The position numbers and the translations under genes are program-made. Under the pieces are notes generated by a model that was not told the DNA's origin, did no database searches, and saw only the letters and a program-made list of their open reading frames with translations. Shown in pieces: positions 17,079-25,007 of a DNA stretch of 64,000 nt. Positions within the stretch are counted from its first letter, which is position 1. Each line of letters opens with the position of its first letter. The DNA comes from Williamsia faeni (GTDB taxonomy: Bacteria > Actinomycetota > Actinomycetes > Mycobacteriales > Mycobacteriaceae): contig QJJF01000002.1 in NCBI GenBank assembly GCA_003202005.1, positions 558,001 through 622,000 on the forward strand, read 5' to 3'.

Positions 17079-17207
17079 TTGAATCAATTTTTGTAGGTAT
17101 CGGAGCGGACGCTGCCAACGATGTCCATATTCACGTACGGTTGACCGCAAGGCTCGGCTCACCGCCAGAGTTGGCATGCGGGTCGGCCTCACTCAACTTT
17201 GAATCAA
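17079..17207. promoter_or_regulatory. Divergent ter promoter region with two TTGAATCAA palindromes
   Basis: The nine-base palindrome TTGAATCAA occurs twice, at 17079-17087 and 17199-17207, in the gap between the coiled-coil gene (minus) and terD (plus). The second copy sits about 20 bases before the terD start and just upstream of its ribosome site. A TTGACC hexamer at 17141-17146 could be a -35 element for terD, but no convincing -10 follows. The recurrence suggests operator sites; the regulator is unknown. Confidence 0.35.
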
Positions 17208-17225
17208 CCTCAGGAAGGTACTGAC

Positions 17226-17801
17226 ATGGGCGTCAGCTTGAGCAAGGGTGGCAACGTCTCTTTGACCAAAGAGGCTCCGAACCTGACCGCAGTGGCAGTC
17301 GGACTCGGCTGGGACATTCGTTCCACCACCGGCACTGACTTCGACCTGGATGCCAGCGCCATCGGAGCCGGAGCCGACAAGAAGGTCGTCTCCGATCAGC
17401 ACTTCATCTTCTTCAACAACCTGCGCTCGCCGGACGGCTCGATCGAGCACACCGGTGACAACACCACCGGTGAGGGTGAAGGCGATGACGAGGTCATCAA
17501 CGTCGATCTCTCTGCGGTGCCGCCGAACATCGAATCGGTGGTCTTCCCCGTATCGATCTACGACGCCGACAGCCGTTCGCAGTCGTTCGGCCAGGTTCGG
17601 AACGCGTACATCCGCGTCACCGACCGCTCCAACAACAACGAACTCGCCCGCTACGACCTCTCCGAGGATGCCTCCACCGAAACCGCGATGGTGTTCGGCG
17701 AGCTGTACCGCAACGGTGCCGAGTGGAAGTTCCGCGCCATCGGCCAGGGCTACGCCTCCGGACTCGCCGGCATCGCGCGCGACTACGGCGTCAACGTCTA
17801 G
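17226..17801 (+). CDS. terD: TerD family calcium-binding stress protein
   Basis: This 191-residue single-domain TerD starts at ATG 17226 behind an AGGAAGG ribosome site (an upstream in-frame TTG at 17199 is less likely). It opens MGVSLSKGGNVSLTKE and has both acidic loops of calcium-binding TerD proteins: DFDLDASAI near residue 38 and GEGEGDDEVINV near residue 80. It ends with the typical WKFRAIGQGYASGLAGIARDYGV. It is divergent from the ter biosynthetic operon and 111 bases upstream of the DUF475/TerC-like gene. It probably forms membrane-associated complexes with TerC-like proteins, as in other Ter systems. Confidence 0.95.
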   Translation: MGVSLSKGGNVSLTKEAPNLTAVAVGLGWDIRSTTGTDFDLDASAIGAGADKKVVSDQHFIFFNNLRSPDGSIEHTGDNTTGEGEGDDEVINVDLSAVPPNIESVVFPVSIYDADSRSQSFGQVRNAYIRVTDRSNNNELARYDLSEDASTETAMVFGELYRNGAEWKFRAIGQGYASGLAGIARDYGVNV

Positions 17802-17840
17802 TCAGCGCGCGACACGTCGATATCCGGCGTCGTATAGTTC

Positions 17841-17878
17841 AGCACTATCGCGGAGCCTCCGGGTTCCGCGATAGTGCT
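17841..17878 (+). terminator. Strong hairpin between terD and the TerC-like gene
   Basis: Perfect 14-base arms, AGCACTATCGCGGA at 17841-17854 and its complement at 17865-17878, enclose a 10-base loop. The hairpin lies 40 bases after terD and about 35 bases before the next gene on the same strand. No U-tract follows (TGTTACC), so it may attenuate transcription or protect the terD 3' end and need not terminate fully. Confidence 0.6.
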
Positions 17879-17912
17879 GTTACCGCGTAAGAGCTAGAAA
17901 TAAGGAGCACGG

Positions 17913-19040
17913 GTGGTCATCCGCACATTCGGGATTTCGGTCCTCGTTACGATTGTCGCGTTGGGCGTCGCGTACCTCTATGGCGGCTGGACCGCACTCG
18001 CGCTCTGCTTGATCCTCGGCGTTCTGGAAGTGTCGCTGTCCTTCGACAACGCGGTCATCAATGCGACCGTGCTCGAGAAGATGAGTGACTTCTGGCAGAA
18101 GATCTTCCTGACCGTCGGCATCCTCATCGCCGTATTCGGCATGCGACTGCTGTTCCCTTTGCTCATCGTGTGGATCACGGCCGGACTGAATCCGGTCGAA
18201 GCGTTCGACCTGGCCATGAACGTGCCGCCGGAGGGCTCCGGTCAGCAGTCGTATGAAGAGATCCTCACCGCGGCGCATCCGCAGATCGCAGCATTCGGCG
18301 GCATGTTCCTGTTCATGCTGTTCCTCAATTTCATCCTCGAAGACAACGAGATCAAATGGCTGACATGGCTGGAGAAGCCCCTCGCCACGATCGGCAAGCT
18401 CGACCATCTCGCCGTCATCATCGCCGGCGGCAGTCTCGTCCTGATCGCCGAGCTGCTCGCACCTGAGGACGAGCGCGCGACGGTGATGGTGGCCGGCGTC
18501 CTCGGAATCATCACCTACATCGCGGTCAACAGCCTCGGAGAGCTGTTCCACACCGAAGAACTCGCTGCCGAGCACGAACAGCATGAACTGGCCGAGAAGA
18601 CCGGCGGCCCTACCGATCTCGCAAAAGCAACGGGCAAGGCGGGTTTCTTCCTGTTCCTGTACCTCGAGGTCCTCGACGCATCATTCTCGTTCGACGGTGT
18701 CATCGGTGCGTTTGCCATCACCGCGGATCCGATCATCATCGCACTGGGCCTCGGATTCATCGGCGCGATGTTCGTCCGGTCGATCACCGTCTACCTGGTT
18801 CGCGCCGGCACGTTGTCCGAGTACCGCTATCTCGAACACGGCGCTCACTGGGCGATCGGTGCCCTCGCTCTGATCCTGTTCTTCTCCATCAAATGGCACA
18901 TCAACGAAATCATCACCGGACTCGTCGGTGTCGCGTTCATCGGTGCGGCCGCGGTGTCGAGCATCTACGCCAATCGCCGCGACGAAGCCGCCGAAGCCCT
19001 TTCGGGCACGTCCGAAAAGGACGTAGCCGCCACCAGCTGA
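17913..19040 (+). CDS. TerC-like integral membrane protein (DUF475 family)
   Basis: This 375-residue polytopic membrane protein is related to TerC and belongs to the DUF475 branch. The conserved membrane acidic motif appears twice, in LEVSLSFDNAVINATVLEKM (about residues 38-56) and LEVLDASFSFDGVIGAF (about residues 252-268). Acidic residues in such helices are thought to bind metal ions. About eight to nine hydrophobic segments are visible, with a hydrophilic loop around residues 205-235. GTG 17913 follows a TAAGGAG ribosome site. TerC-family proteins act in metal efflux or in metalation of exported enzymes. Its position beside terD supports a stress or metal role. Confidence 0.88.
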   Translation: MVIRTFGISVLVTIVALGVAYLYGGWTALALCLILGVLEVSLSFDNAVINATVLEKMSDFWQKIFLTVGILIAVFGMRLLFPLLIVWITAGLNPVEAFDLAMNVPPEGSGQQSYEEILTAAHPQIAAFGGMFLFMLFLNFILEDNEIKWLTWLEKPLATIGKLDHLAVIIAGGSLVLIAELLAPEDERATVMVAGVLGIITYIAVNSLGELFHTEELAAEHEQHELAEKTGGPTDLAKATGKAGFFLFLYLEVLDASFSFDGVIGAFAITADPIIIALGLGFIGAMFVRSITVYLVRAGTLSEYRYLEHGAHWAIGALALILFFSIKWHINEIITGLVGVAFIGAAAVSSIYANRRDEAAEALSGTSEKDVAATS

Positions 19041-19042
19041 TT

Positions 19043-19091
19043 GACCCATCCGTGCGGTGTACATGTGTACACTCGAACTCGCACATGGGTC
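19043..19091. promoter_or_regulatory. Palindromic operator candidate upstream of the reductase-desaturase operon
   Basis: GTGTACA-TG-TGTACAC at 19057-19072 is a perfect 7+7 inverted repeat. It is flanked by a second inverted pair, GACCCAT at 19043-19049 and ATGGGTC at 19085-19091. The site lies 75-100 bases before the reductase start. The shape suits a TetR-type lipid-responsive repressor, but the regulator is unknown. Confidence 0.45.
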
Positions 19092-19146
19092 ATGGGGATG
19101 CCAAGCATCGCCGGCCCTCCGGAGCAATCAGCGAGGGGAGTGTGGA

Positions 19147-20256
19147 GTGGGTCTCCTGAAGTGGAGCAAGCGTCCGGCCGCGAAGGTTCAGGCGGCGCGC
19201 CCGGAGGTCAATGTCGTGCGCGGCCTTGTGGCCAGAGCGACCACACCGTTGTTGCCGGACGACTATTTGCACCTGCTGAACCCACTGTGGTCGGCACGTG
19301 AACTCCGCGGAAAGATCATCGAGGTCCGCAACGAAACTCCCGACACGGCCACCGTCGACATCAAAACCGGATGGGGATTCAGCCACACGTACCGGCCCGG
19401 GCAGTACGTGGGGATCGGCCTACAGATCGCCGGCCGCTGGCATTGGCGCTCGTACTCTCTGACATCCATCGCGGGCGATGGAAAAGTCATCTCCGTGACG
19501 GTCAAGGCCAATCCGGACGGATTCCTGTCCAGCCACCTCGTCGACGGTGTTCAACCGGGCACCGTCATCCGGCTTGCGGCACCCAAAGGTGATTTCTCAC
19601 TGCCGAATCCGCCACCGGAGAAGATCCTCTTCCTCACTGCCGGCTCCGGCGTGACACCGGTGATGGCCATGCTCCGGTCGCTCGACGGACGCGGACAGAT
19701 GCCTGACGTGGTGCACATCCACTCGGCACCGGATCGCGAGAATGTCATCTTTCACGACGAACTCGTCAGATTAGAGAGCAAATCGGATGGGTACAGGTTG
19801 AAGATGCGTCTGACCCGAGTGGACGGCAAGGTCGACTTGGACGACCTGTCGCCGTTGGTACCCGACTGGCAGGAACGGGAATGCTGGGCGTGTGGCCCGG
19901 TGGAGATGCTCGATGCCGCCGAGCAGGTTTGGGAACGCCACGGACTCCGAGACCGGCTGCACATCGAGCGGTTTGCGATCGCGCGGACCGACAAGGGTGG
20001 TGAAGGTGGCACGGTGACGTTTGCCAAGTCCGGCAAGGACGCAGATATCGACGGGGCCACAACACTTTTGGAGGCGGGTGAAGAACTCGGTATCCAGATG
20101 CCGTTCGGCTGCCGGATGGGGATCTGCCAATCGTGTGTGGTCCCGCTGGCCGGGGGATACGTTCGAGACCTGCGCAGCGGCGACGAACGCAGAGAAGGAG
20201 ACCGAATCCAGACATGTATCAGCACCGTGTCTGGTGAATGCACGCTGGATCTGTAG
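19147..20256 (+). CDS. Ferredoxin-NADP reductase/ferredoxin electron-transfer protein for the desaturase
   Basis: This 369-residue flavoprotein is fused to a C-terminal plant-type [2Fe-2S] ferredoxin. The FAD motif is RWHWRSYSLTS and the NAD(P)-binding region starts ILFLTAGSGVTPVMAM. The iron-sulfur ligands are in CRMGICQSCVVPL plus a later Cys in RIQTCISTVSGEC. It resembles M. tuberculosis Rv3230c, which passes electrons to the desaturase DesA3. The start is taken as GTG 19147 (MGLLKWSKRP) after a GAGGGGAG ribosome site; the frame is open upstream to 19057 but that stretch overlaps the operator. The desaturase follows 53 bases later. Confidence 0.92.
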   Translation: MGLLKWSKRPAAKVQAARPEVNVVRGLVARATTPLLPDDYLHLLNPLWSARELRGKIIEVRNETPDTATVDIKTGWGFSHTYRPGQYVGIGLQIAGRWHWRSYSLTSIAGDGKVISVTVKANPDGFLSSHLVDGVQPGTVIRLAAPKGDFSLPNPPPEKILFLTAGSGVTPVMAMLRSLDGRGQMPDVVHIHSAPDRENVIFHDELVRLESKSDGYRLKMRLTRVDGKVDLDDLSPLVPDWQERECWACGPVEMLDAAEQVWERHGLRDRLHIERFAIARTDKGGEGGTVTFAKSGKDADIDGATTLLEAGEELGIQMPFGCRMGICQSCVVPLAGGYVRDLRSGDERREGDRIQTCISTVSGECTLDL

Positions 20257-20309
20257 GCCGTTGGGCCGGACACGTGCGAACCGACAAGTCAGACAGGGGG
20301 TAGTCGCAC

Positions 20310-21548
20310 ATGGCGATCACCGATATCGACCGATACGCACACCTGACCGAGGCGGATATAGAGGCTCTGGGCCGCGAGTTCGACGCCATTCGACGGGACA
20401 TAGAGGAATCCCGCGGAGAGCCTGATGCCCGCTACATCCGGAGAGCGATTGCGGTGCAACGCACCCTGGCCGCCGGTGGGCGAGCAGTATTGTTCGCCAG
20501 CAACAGGAAGCCGGCGTGGATCGCCGGGACCGCGATGCTGGGCTTGGCCAAGATCATCGAAAACATGGAACTCGGGCACAACGTCATGCACGGGCAGTGG
20601 GATTGGATGAATGATCCCGAAATCCATTCCTCGTCATGGGAATGGGATACGACATGCCCGAGTGTTCAGTGGAAACATTCCCACAACTTCATCCATCACA
20701 AGTACACCAACATCGTCGGTCTCGACGACGACGTCGGCTACGGGATCTTGCGTGTCACCCGCGATCAGCGGTGGGAGTGGTGGAATCTGGGCAACCCGAT
20801 TTACAACTTCCTCCTGGGCACCTTCTTCGAGTACGGGGTGGCCTTGCACCACGTGGAAACCGAAAAGGTCCGAAAAGGCCAGAAGAGTATGCGCGAGGTC
20901 GCGAAGGACCTGAAGATCATCGGGCGCAAGGTGGGCAAGCAGGCCGCGAAGGACTATCTGATCTTCCCTGCCCTGTCCGGGCCCAACTGGAAACACACCA
21001 TCACCGCCAATATCACGGCGAACTTCATCAGGAACTACTGGACGTACGCGGTCATCTTCTGTGGACACTTCCCTGATGGTGCCGAGAAGTTCACCAAGGC
21101 CGAGTATGACAACGAAGATCAGGCCCGCTGGTACTTGCGACAGATGTTGGGGTCGGCCAACTTTCGCGCCGGGCCACTGATGCGGTTCATGTCCGGCAAC
21201 CTGAGCCATCAGATCGAGCACCATCTTTTCCCGGATCTGCCGAGTAACCGTTACGAGGAGATCGGGATCCGTGTTCGCGAACTCTGCGACAAGTACGACC
21301 TGCCGTACACCACGGGTTCGCTGGCACATCAGTATCTGCAGACCTTCCGGACCATCGCAAAGTTGGCGCTTCCCAACGCGATGCTGTCGGCGACCACCGA
21401 CGATGCCCCGGAGACCGCTTCGGAGCTGCGTTTCAATGTTCGCGAAGGCGTCCAGACCACCTTCGGAATCGACCCCGAAACCGGACGGCGCCGTGGCCTG
21501 CGTACCGCGTTGCGTGAGCTTCGTGATTCGAAGGTGAAGGTGGCCTGA
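20310..21548 (+). CDS. desA3: Acyl-CoA/fatty acid desaturase, DesA3 type
   Basis: This 412-residue membrane di-iron desaturase probably introduces a delta-9 double bond in stearoyl-CoA. All three histidine boxes are present: HNVMHGQW near residue 91, HNFIHHKY near 127 and HQIEHHLFPD near 302. Hydrophobic segments lie near residues 70-90 and 155-180. The order reductase then desaturase matches Rv3230c-desA3 (Rv3229c). The gene is preceded by an AGGGGG ribosome site and followed, 43 bases on, by a cyclase gene on the same strand. Confidence 0.9.
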   Translation: MAITDIDRYAHLTEADIEALGREFDAIRRDIEESRGEPDARYIRRAIAVQRTLAAGGRAVLFASNRKPAWIAGTAMLGLAKIIENMELGHNVMHGQWDWMNDPEIHSSSWEWDTTCPSVQWKHSHNFIHHKYTNIVGLDDDVGYGILRVTRDQRWEWWNLGNPIYNFLLGTFFEYGVALHHVETEKVRKGQKSMREVAKDLKIIGRKVGKQAAKDYLIFPALSGPNWKHTITANITANFIRNYWTYAVIFCGHFPDGAEKFTKAEYDNEDQARWYLRQMLGSANFRAGPLMRFMSGNLSHQIEHHLFPDLPSNRYEEIGIRVRELCDKYDLPYTTGSLAHQYLQTFRTIAKLALPNAMLSATTDDAPETASELRFNVREGVQTTFGIDPETGRRRGLRTALRELRDSKVKVA

Positions 21549-21591
21549 CATCGATCGGCGGTCAGCACAGACGCAGCGCGGCGCACGCCGG

Positions 21592-22359
21592 GTGGGGGAG
21601 TTCCTCGCCAAGACCGACGGCAATGCGTCCGTGGTCCGTCTGGCGCGGGCAGTTCGAACCAGAACCCCGGGTGCCGGTGTCGAGGTCAACCCGGACAGAT
21701 TGCGCAATTCAGACCGGGTCGCCGAACTGATCGCCCAGGCACGAGGCGAAAAGCCCAGCGCTGTGCGCGAACTGGGGTTGGCCGCCGTCGAGTCATGGCA
21801 GGCATTCGTGACACGGCGGGGCAACACCAAGCCGTCGGTTGACGGTCCGGTGACCATTCTGTTCACCGATCTGGTCGGTTTTTCCACCTGGGCCCTCGGT
21901 GCGGGCGACGATGCCGTTCTGACACTGCTCGGTGAGGTGAACAGAGCGAGCGAGGAGATCATCGCCCGGCGTGGGGGCACGGTGACCAAGTACCTGGGTG
22001 ACGGGCTGATGGCAGTTTTCCGCGATGGAACCGACGCCATCGAGGCCGCTCACGAAGCCGGCCTTGCCGTCTCTGCCATCACGCTCGACGGCTACCGGCC
22101 GGCATTGCGGGCCGGCCTGCACACCGGTGAGCCACGTGCCGTCGGCGATGATTTCCTCGGTGTCGACGTGAATATCGCCGCGCGGGTGGCGGACGCCGCG
22201 TCGGCGGGCGAGGTCCTGGCCACCGAGGCCACACTGGCCTGCACCGATGAAACCAAGTACATCAAGCGGCGCAGGCGCTTTCGCGCCAAAGGAACCCCAA
22301 AAGACCTCGTGGTGTATGCCGTGTTCCCACGCTACGACGATGTGGCCGATGACGTTTGA
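21592..22359 (+). CDS. Class III adenylate cyclase
   Basis: This 255-residue soluble cyclase has about 85 N-terminal residues of unknown type followed by a class III catalytic domain. Metal-binding Asp residues are in TILFTDLVGFSTW and YLGDGLMAVF. The purine-specifying pair is Lys in TVTKYLGDG and Asp in FLGVDVN, the adenylate cyclase combination. The transition-state Asn and Arg are in VNIAARVADAA. No membrane segment is visible. GTG 21592 is the only good start; the frame is closed by a stop at 21535. It is likely cotranscribed with the desaturase and overlaps the convergent TetR gene by 28 bases. Confidence 0.9.
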   Translation: MGEFLAKTDGNASVVRLARAVRTRTPGAGVEVNPDRLRNSDRVAELIAQARGEKPSAVRELGLAAVESWQAFVTRRGNTKPSVDGPVTILFTDLVGFSTWALGAGDDAVLTLLGEVNRASEEIIARRGGTVTKYLGDGLMAVFRDGTDAIEAAHEAGLAVSAITLDGYRPALRAGLHTGEPRAVGDDFLGVDVNIAARVADAASAGEVLATEATLACTDETKYIKRRRRFRAKGTPKDLVVYAVFPRYDDVADDV

Positions 22360-22958
22360 TCAACCCTCGGCAGTGAACGATAGAGCGCTTTCAACTGCTC
22401 CGCCGCAACGTCAAGCGACCTGACATCGCCCTGACTGCGGCATTGCACAATCGAGCCCTCGATCGCGTTCACCGCAAAGAGCCCGAAGTCCCGGGCGGGA
22501 CCGGTGGCGACGCCGTCGGTCACCGCCGCCTGCGTGAGCAGTTCCTGCCACCTGTCGAACGCGACGTTGGCCGTGGCAGCAACCTCGGGTTCGTCCGGCG
22601 CGGACATGGCAGCAGCGAGCACCGGACAGCCCAATGTGAACTCTGAATCGACCAGTTCTCGCTTCCACCACTTGATCAGTCCGTCGATGGCGTCGACGGG
22701 AGTACGCGTCGCCGTGAGGTGAGCGATGAACGATGACATCTGCTCGCCGGCCGCAGTGGTGGCATTGGCGATGAGTTCAGATTTTCCCTCAGGAAAGTGC
22801 TGGTAGATGGAATTTCGGGCGGAACCGCTGCGCTTGAGGAGGTCGGCCACACTGGTTGCGAACACCCCTCGGCGCCGAACCAGGTCGATGGCCGTGCTGA
22901 CCAGACGCTCCCGCGGCCCTGCTGTGCCGTCGAACTGCTGAATCGGATCGCCGGTCAC
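22332..22958 (-). CDS. TetR/AcrR family regulator, LmrA/YxaF type
   Basis: This repressor of about 208 residues has an N-terminal HTH (TSVADLLKRSGSARNSIYQHF) and a C-terminal domain resembling the LmrA/YxaF family (FTLGCPVLAAAMSA). The chosen GTG start at 22958 follows GGGAGGCGAG; ATG 22997 is an alternative giving 221 residues. It is divergent from a thioesterase gene, and the gap has two palindromic sites resembling LmrA operators, so it probably represses itself and the thioesterase gene. Its 3' end overlaps the cyclase gene convergently. Confidence 0.88.
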   Translation of the reverse strand: MTGDPIQQFDGTAGPRERLVSTAIDLVRRRGVFATSVADLLKRSGSARNSIYQHFPEGKSELIANATTAAGEQMSSFIAHLTATRTPVDAIDGLIKWWKRELVDSEFTLGCPVLAAAMSAPDEPEVAATANVAFDRWQELLTQAAVTDGVATGPARDFGLFAVNAIEGSIVQCRSQGDVRSLDVAAEQLKALYRSLPRVDQTSSATSS

Positions 22959-23003
22959 CCTCTCGCCTCCCAGTGTCTCGTCTCGTGCTGTTTCCATCTT
23001 TGA

Positions 23004-23060
23004 ATAGACCGGTCGGTCCAGCAGGATGCTAGGCTCGCTTCACATGGACCAACTGGTCCA
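23004..23060. promoter_or_regulatory. Two operator-like palindromes for the LmrA-type TetR regulator
   Basis: Site 1 at 23004-23018 reads ATAGACCGGTCGGTC and is close to the known LmrA/YxaF operator core ATAGACCAGTC. Site 2 at 23045-23060 is the perfect inverted repeat TGGACCA-AC-TGGTCCA. They lie 40 bases apart between the TetR gene and the thioesterase gene and would control both directions. Confidence 0.6.
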
Positions 23061-23083
23061 CAACTTACCAGGAAGGACCGCCC

Positions 23084-23569
23084 ATGACTGCCCCAGTCGA
23101 ACCTTCGGACACCGCAACTGCGGCAACGCCGTCACCTCGCATCGAGGAGATGACCGGGCTCGAGGTTCTCCGCCATTTCACCTCACTCACCGATCGGCAA
23201 CCGAATATCGGGCAGCTGATGGGTATGGAGTACGAAAGCCTCGAGGTCGGAGCGGTTCGATTCAGTCTCGTAACCCGCCCGGACATGACCAACCCGATCG
23301 GATCACTCCACGGCGGAGTATGCGCCACACTCCTCGACTCTGTGATGGGATGCGCAGTCCACAGCACCCTGCCGGCCGGCGTCGGCTACGGAACCCTGGA
23401 ACTCAAGGTCAACTACATCCGCTCGGTTCCCACCGATGGACGTCGAATCATCGGTCACGGCAAGGTGATCCACGTCGGACGCCGAACAGCGACGGCCGAG
23501 GGCCAGGTGTATGACGAGGCCGGCAAACTGCTTGCTCATGCCACCACCACATGCATCATCCACAGCTGA
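23084..23569 (+). CDS. PaaI-family hotdog thioesterase
   Basis: This 161-residue acyl-CoA thioesterase has the hotdog fold. The active-site region is NPIGSLHGGVCATLLDSVMGCA (residues about 66-87), with the HGG motif and the acidic residue of PaaI/YbdB-like enzymes. About 20 N-terminal residues are Ala/Thr/Pro-rich and probably flexible. ATG 23084 follows CAGGAAGGA. The divergent TetR regulator and the palindromes in the gap suggest induction by an acyl or aromatic ligand. Confidence 0.88.
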   Translation: MTAPVEPSDTATAATPSPRIEEMTGLEVLRHFTSLTDRQPNIGQLMGMEYESLEVGAVRFSLVTRPDMTNPIGSLHGGVCATLLDSVMGCAVHSTLPAGVGYGTLELKVNYIRSVPTDGRRIIGHGKVIHVGRRTATAEGQVYDEAGKLLAHATTTCIIHS

Positions 23570-23618
23570 TCGGGCAATGCGCCCAACTCGAACCGGTCGT
23601 GGTACCTAGACTGCACTG

Positions 23619-25001
23619 GTGAGTCAAAACAGCAGATCAAGCGTCGCTCGCGATCCCCGTCGTGCCGAACCGGCGCTGCGATATCTGACCATGTCTGCAA
23701 ATCACGGCAAACTCTGGTTCACCGTCGCGGGCGTGCTTGCCTGCGGCGGAAACCGTTATCGCCGAGCAGGTCTGCGTGGAGTCGGTTCCCTGGCAGGGGC
23801 GAGTTTCCTGTCGAATGCGGTGCTCAAGCCGATGTTCAACCGACGCCGTCCAGCGGTTGATCCGTTGATCCCACCCGCATTGCGCCGGATGCCCTGGACG
23901 TCGTCGTTTCCGAGCGGGCACAGCGCGTCGGCGGCCGCCTTTGCCGTGGGGGCGGCGCTGGAGCGACCACGGACGCTGATTGTCCTGGCGCCGCTGGCCA
24001 CCGCAGTCGCGTACTCGCGGGTTTACCTCGGCGTCCATCATCGGAGCGATGTTGTTGCCGGTGTGGCGGTCGGGGCAGCGGTGGCGTACGCCGGCCACTA
24101 TCTCTGGCCGGCCGCGCCGGGAGGTGCGGCCCAGACTGCACCAGGGACGGCACCGGCATTACCCGACGGCGAGGGTTTGGTCGTCGTGGTCAATGACCGC
24201 TCCGGCAGTGCACACGGAGCCGAGGCCGCGCTCCGCGAGGCTCTGCCTCTGGCCCGGATCGTGCAGTGGGATCCCGACATCCCGCTGGCCGACCAGGTTC
24301 CCGCCGATGCTCGCGCGCTGGCGGTGGCCGGCGGCGACGGCACCGTTGCCACGGTTGCCCAGTTGGCCATCGACCGGGATCTGCCGCTGGCAGTCTTCCC
24401 GTCCGGAACCCTCAACCATTTCGCTCGCGCACTCGACCTCGAAGCCTTCGCGGATACCGCGGCGGCCGTGGTCTCGGGATCCGCCGGGACCGTCGACGTG
24501 GGCCGGGTCAATGGGAAGATCTTCCTCAACACCGCCGGACTCGGCGGATATCCAGAGATGGTCCGGCTCCGGGAGCGCCTCGAACACCGGATCGGGAAGT
24601 GGCCGGCCGCGGCCTTCTCGATGTATCGGACACTGAAGGGCGCCAAGCCGATCCGGCTCGAGATCAACGGTGAAGAGCATCCGGTGTGGGCCGTCTTTGT
24701 CGGCAACGGGATCTATCGCCCACGCGGTCTCAATCCGGCGACCCGGTCGGATCTCGCCGATGGAGTTCTGGACCTGCAGTATCTCCGGGCGGATCGGCGA
24801 TTGGGACGGACCACGGCCGTGATCGCATCCCTTTTCGGCACCGTGGAGCAGACCAGGGTACTGGGTTCGGTTCATTCGGACCGAATCGAGGTCCGCTCAT
24901 TGTCCGGCCCCATCCGGTCCGCACATGACGGTGAGGTCGAGGATCCCGCCGACAACATCGTCATTCAGGTCGAACCTCAAGCGCTCACCGTCTACCGCTG
25001 A
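23619..25001 (+). CDS. PAP2 phosphatase fused to diacylglycerol kinase domain
   Basis: This 460-residue bifunctional-looking lipid enzyme carries a PAP2 acid-phosphatase domain in residues 1-170, with all three motifs: KPMFNRRRP, PSGHSASA and SRVYLGVHHRSDVVAG. Residues 185-460 form a diacylglycerol/sphingosine kinase-type catalytic domain with VAGGDGTVATVAQ and PSGTLNHFARAL. The phosphatase part has a few hydrophobic helices. The combination would interconvert phosphorylated and free lipids, for example phosphatidate-type substrates. The GTG start at 23619 is assumed. Such fusions are recurrent in actinobacteria. Confidence 0.88.
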   Translation: MSQNSRSSVARDPRRAEPALRYLTMSANHGKLWFTVAGVLACGGNRYRRAGLRGVGSLAGASFLSNAVLKPMFNRRRPAVDPLIPPALRRMPWTSSFPSGHSASAAAFAVGAALERPRTLIVLAPLATAVAYSRVYLGVHHRSDVVAGVAVGAAVAYAGHYLWPAAPGGAAQTAPGTAPALPDGEGLVVVVNDRSGSAHGAEAALREALPLARIVQWDPDIPLADQVPADARALAVAGGDGTVATVAQLAIDRDLPLAVFPSGTLNHFARALDLEAFADTAAAVVSGSAGTVDVGRVNGKIFLNTAGLGGYPEMVRLRERLEHRIGKWPAAAFSMYRTLKGAKPIRLEINGEEHPVWAVFVGNGIYRPRGLNPATRSDLADGVLDLQYLRADRRLGRTTAVIASLFGTVEQTRVLGSVHSDRIEVRSLSGPIRSAHDGEVEDPADNIVIQVEPQALTVYR

Positions 25002-25007
25002 TCCCGT

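Noticed and set aside
21592-22359. Guanylate cyclase assignment
   Set aside because: The purine-specifying residues seen are Lys and Asp, the adenylate cyclase pair.
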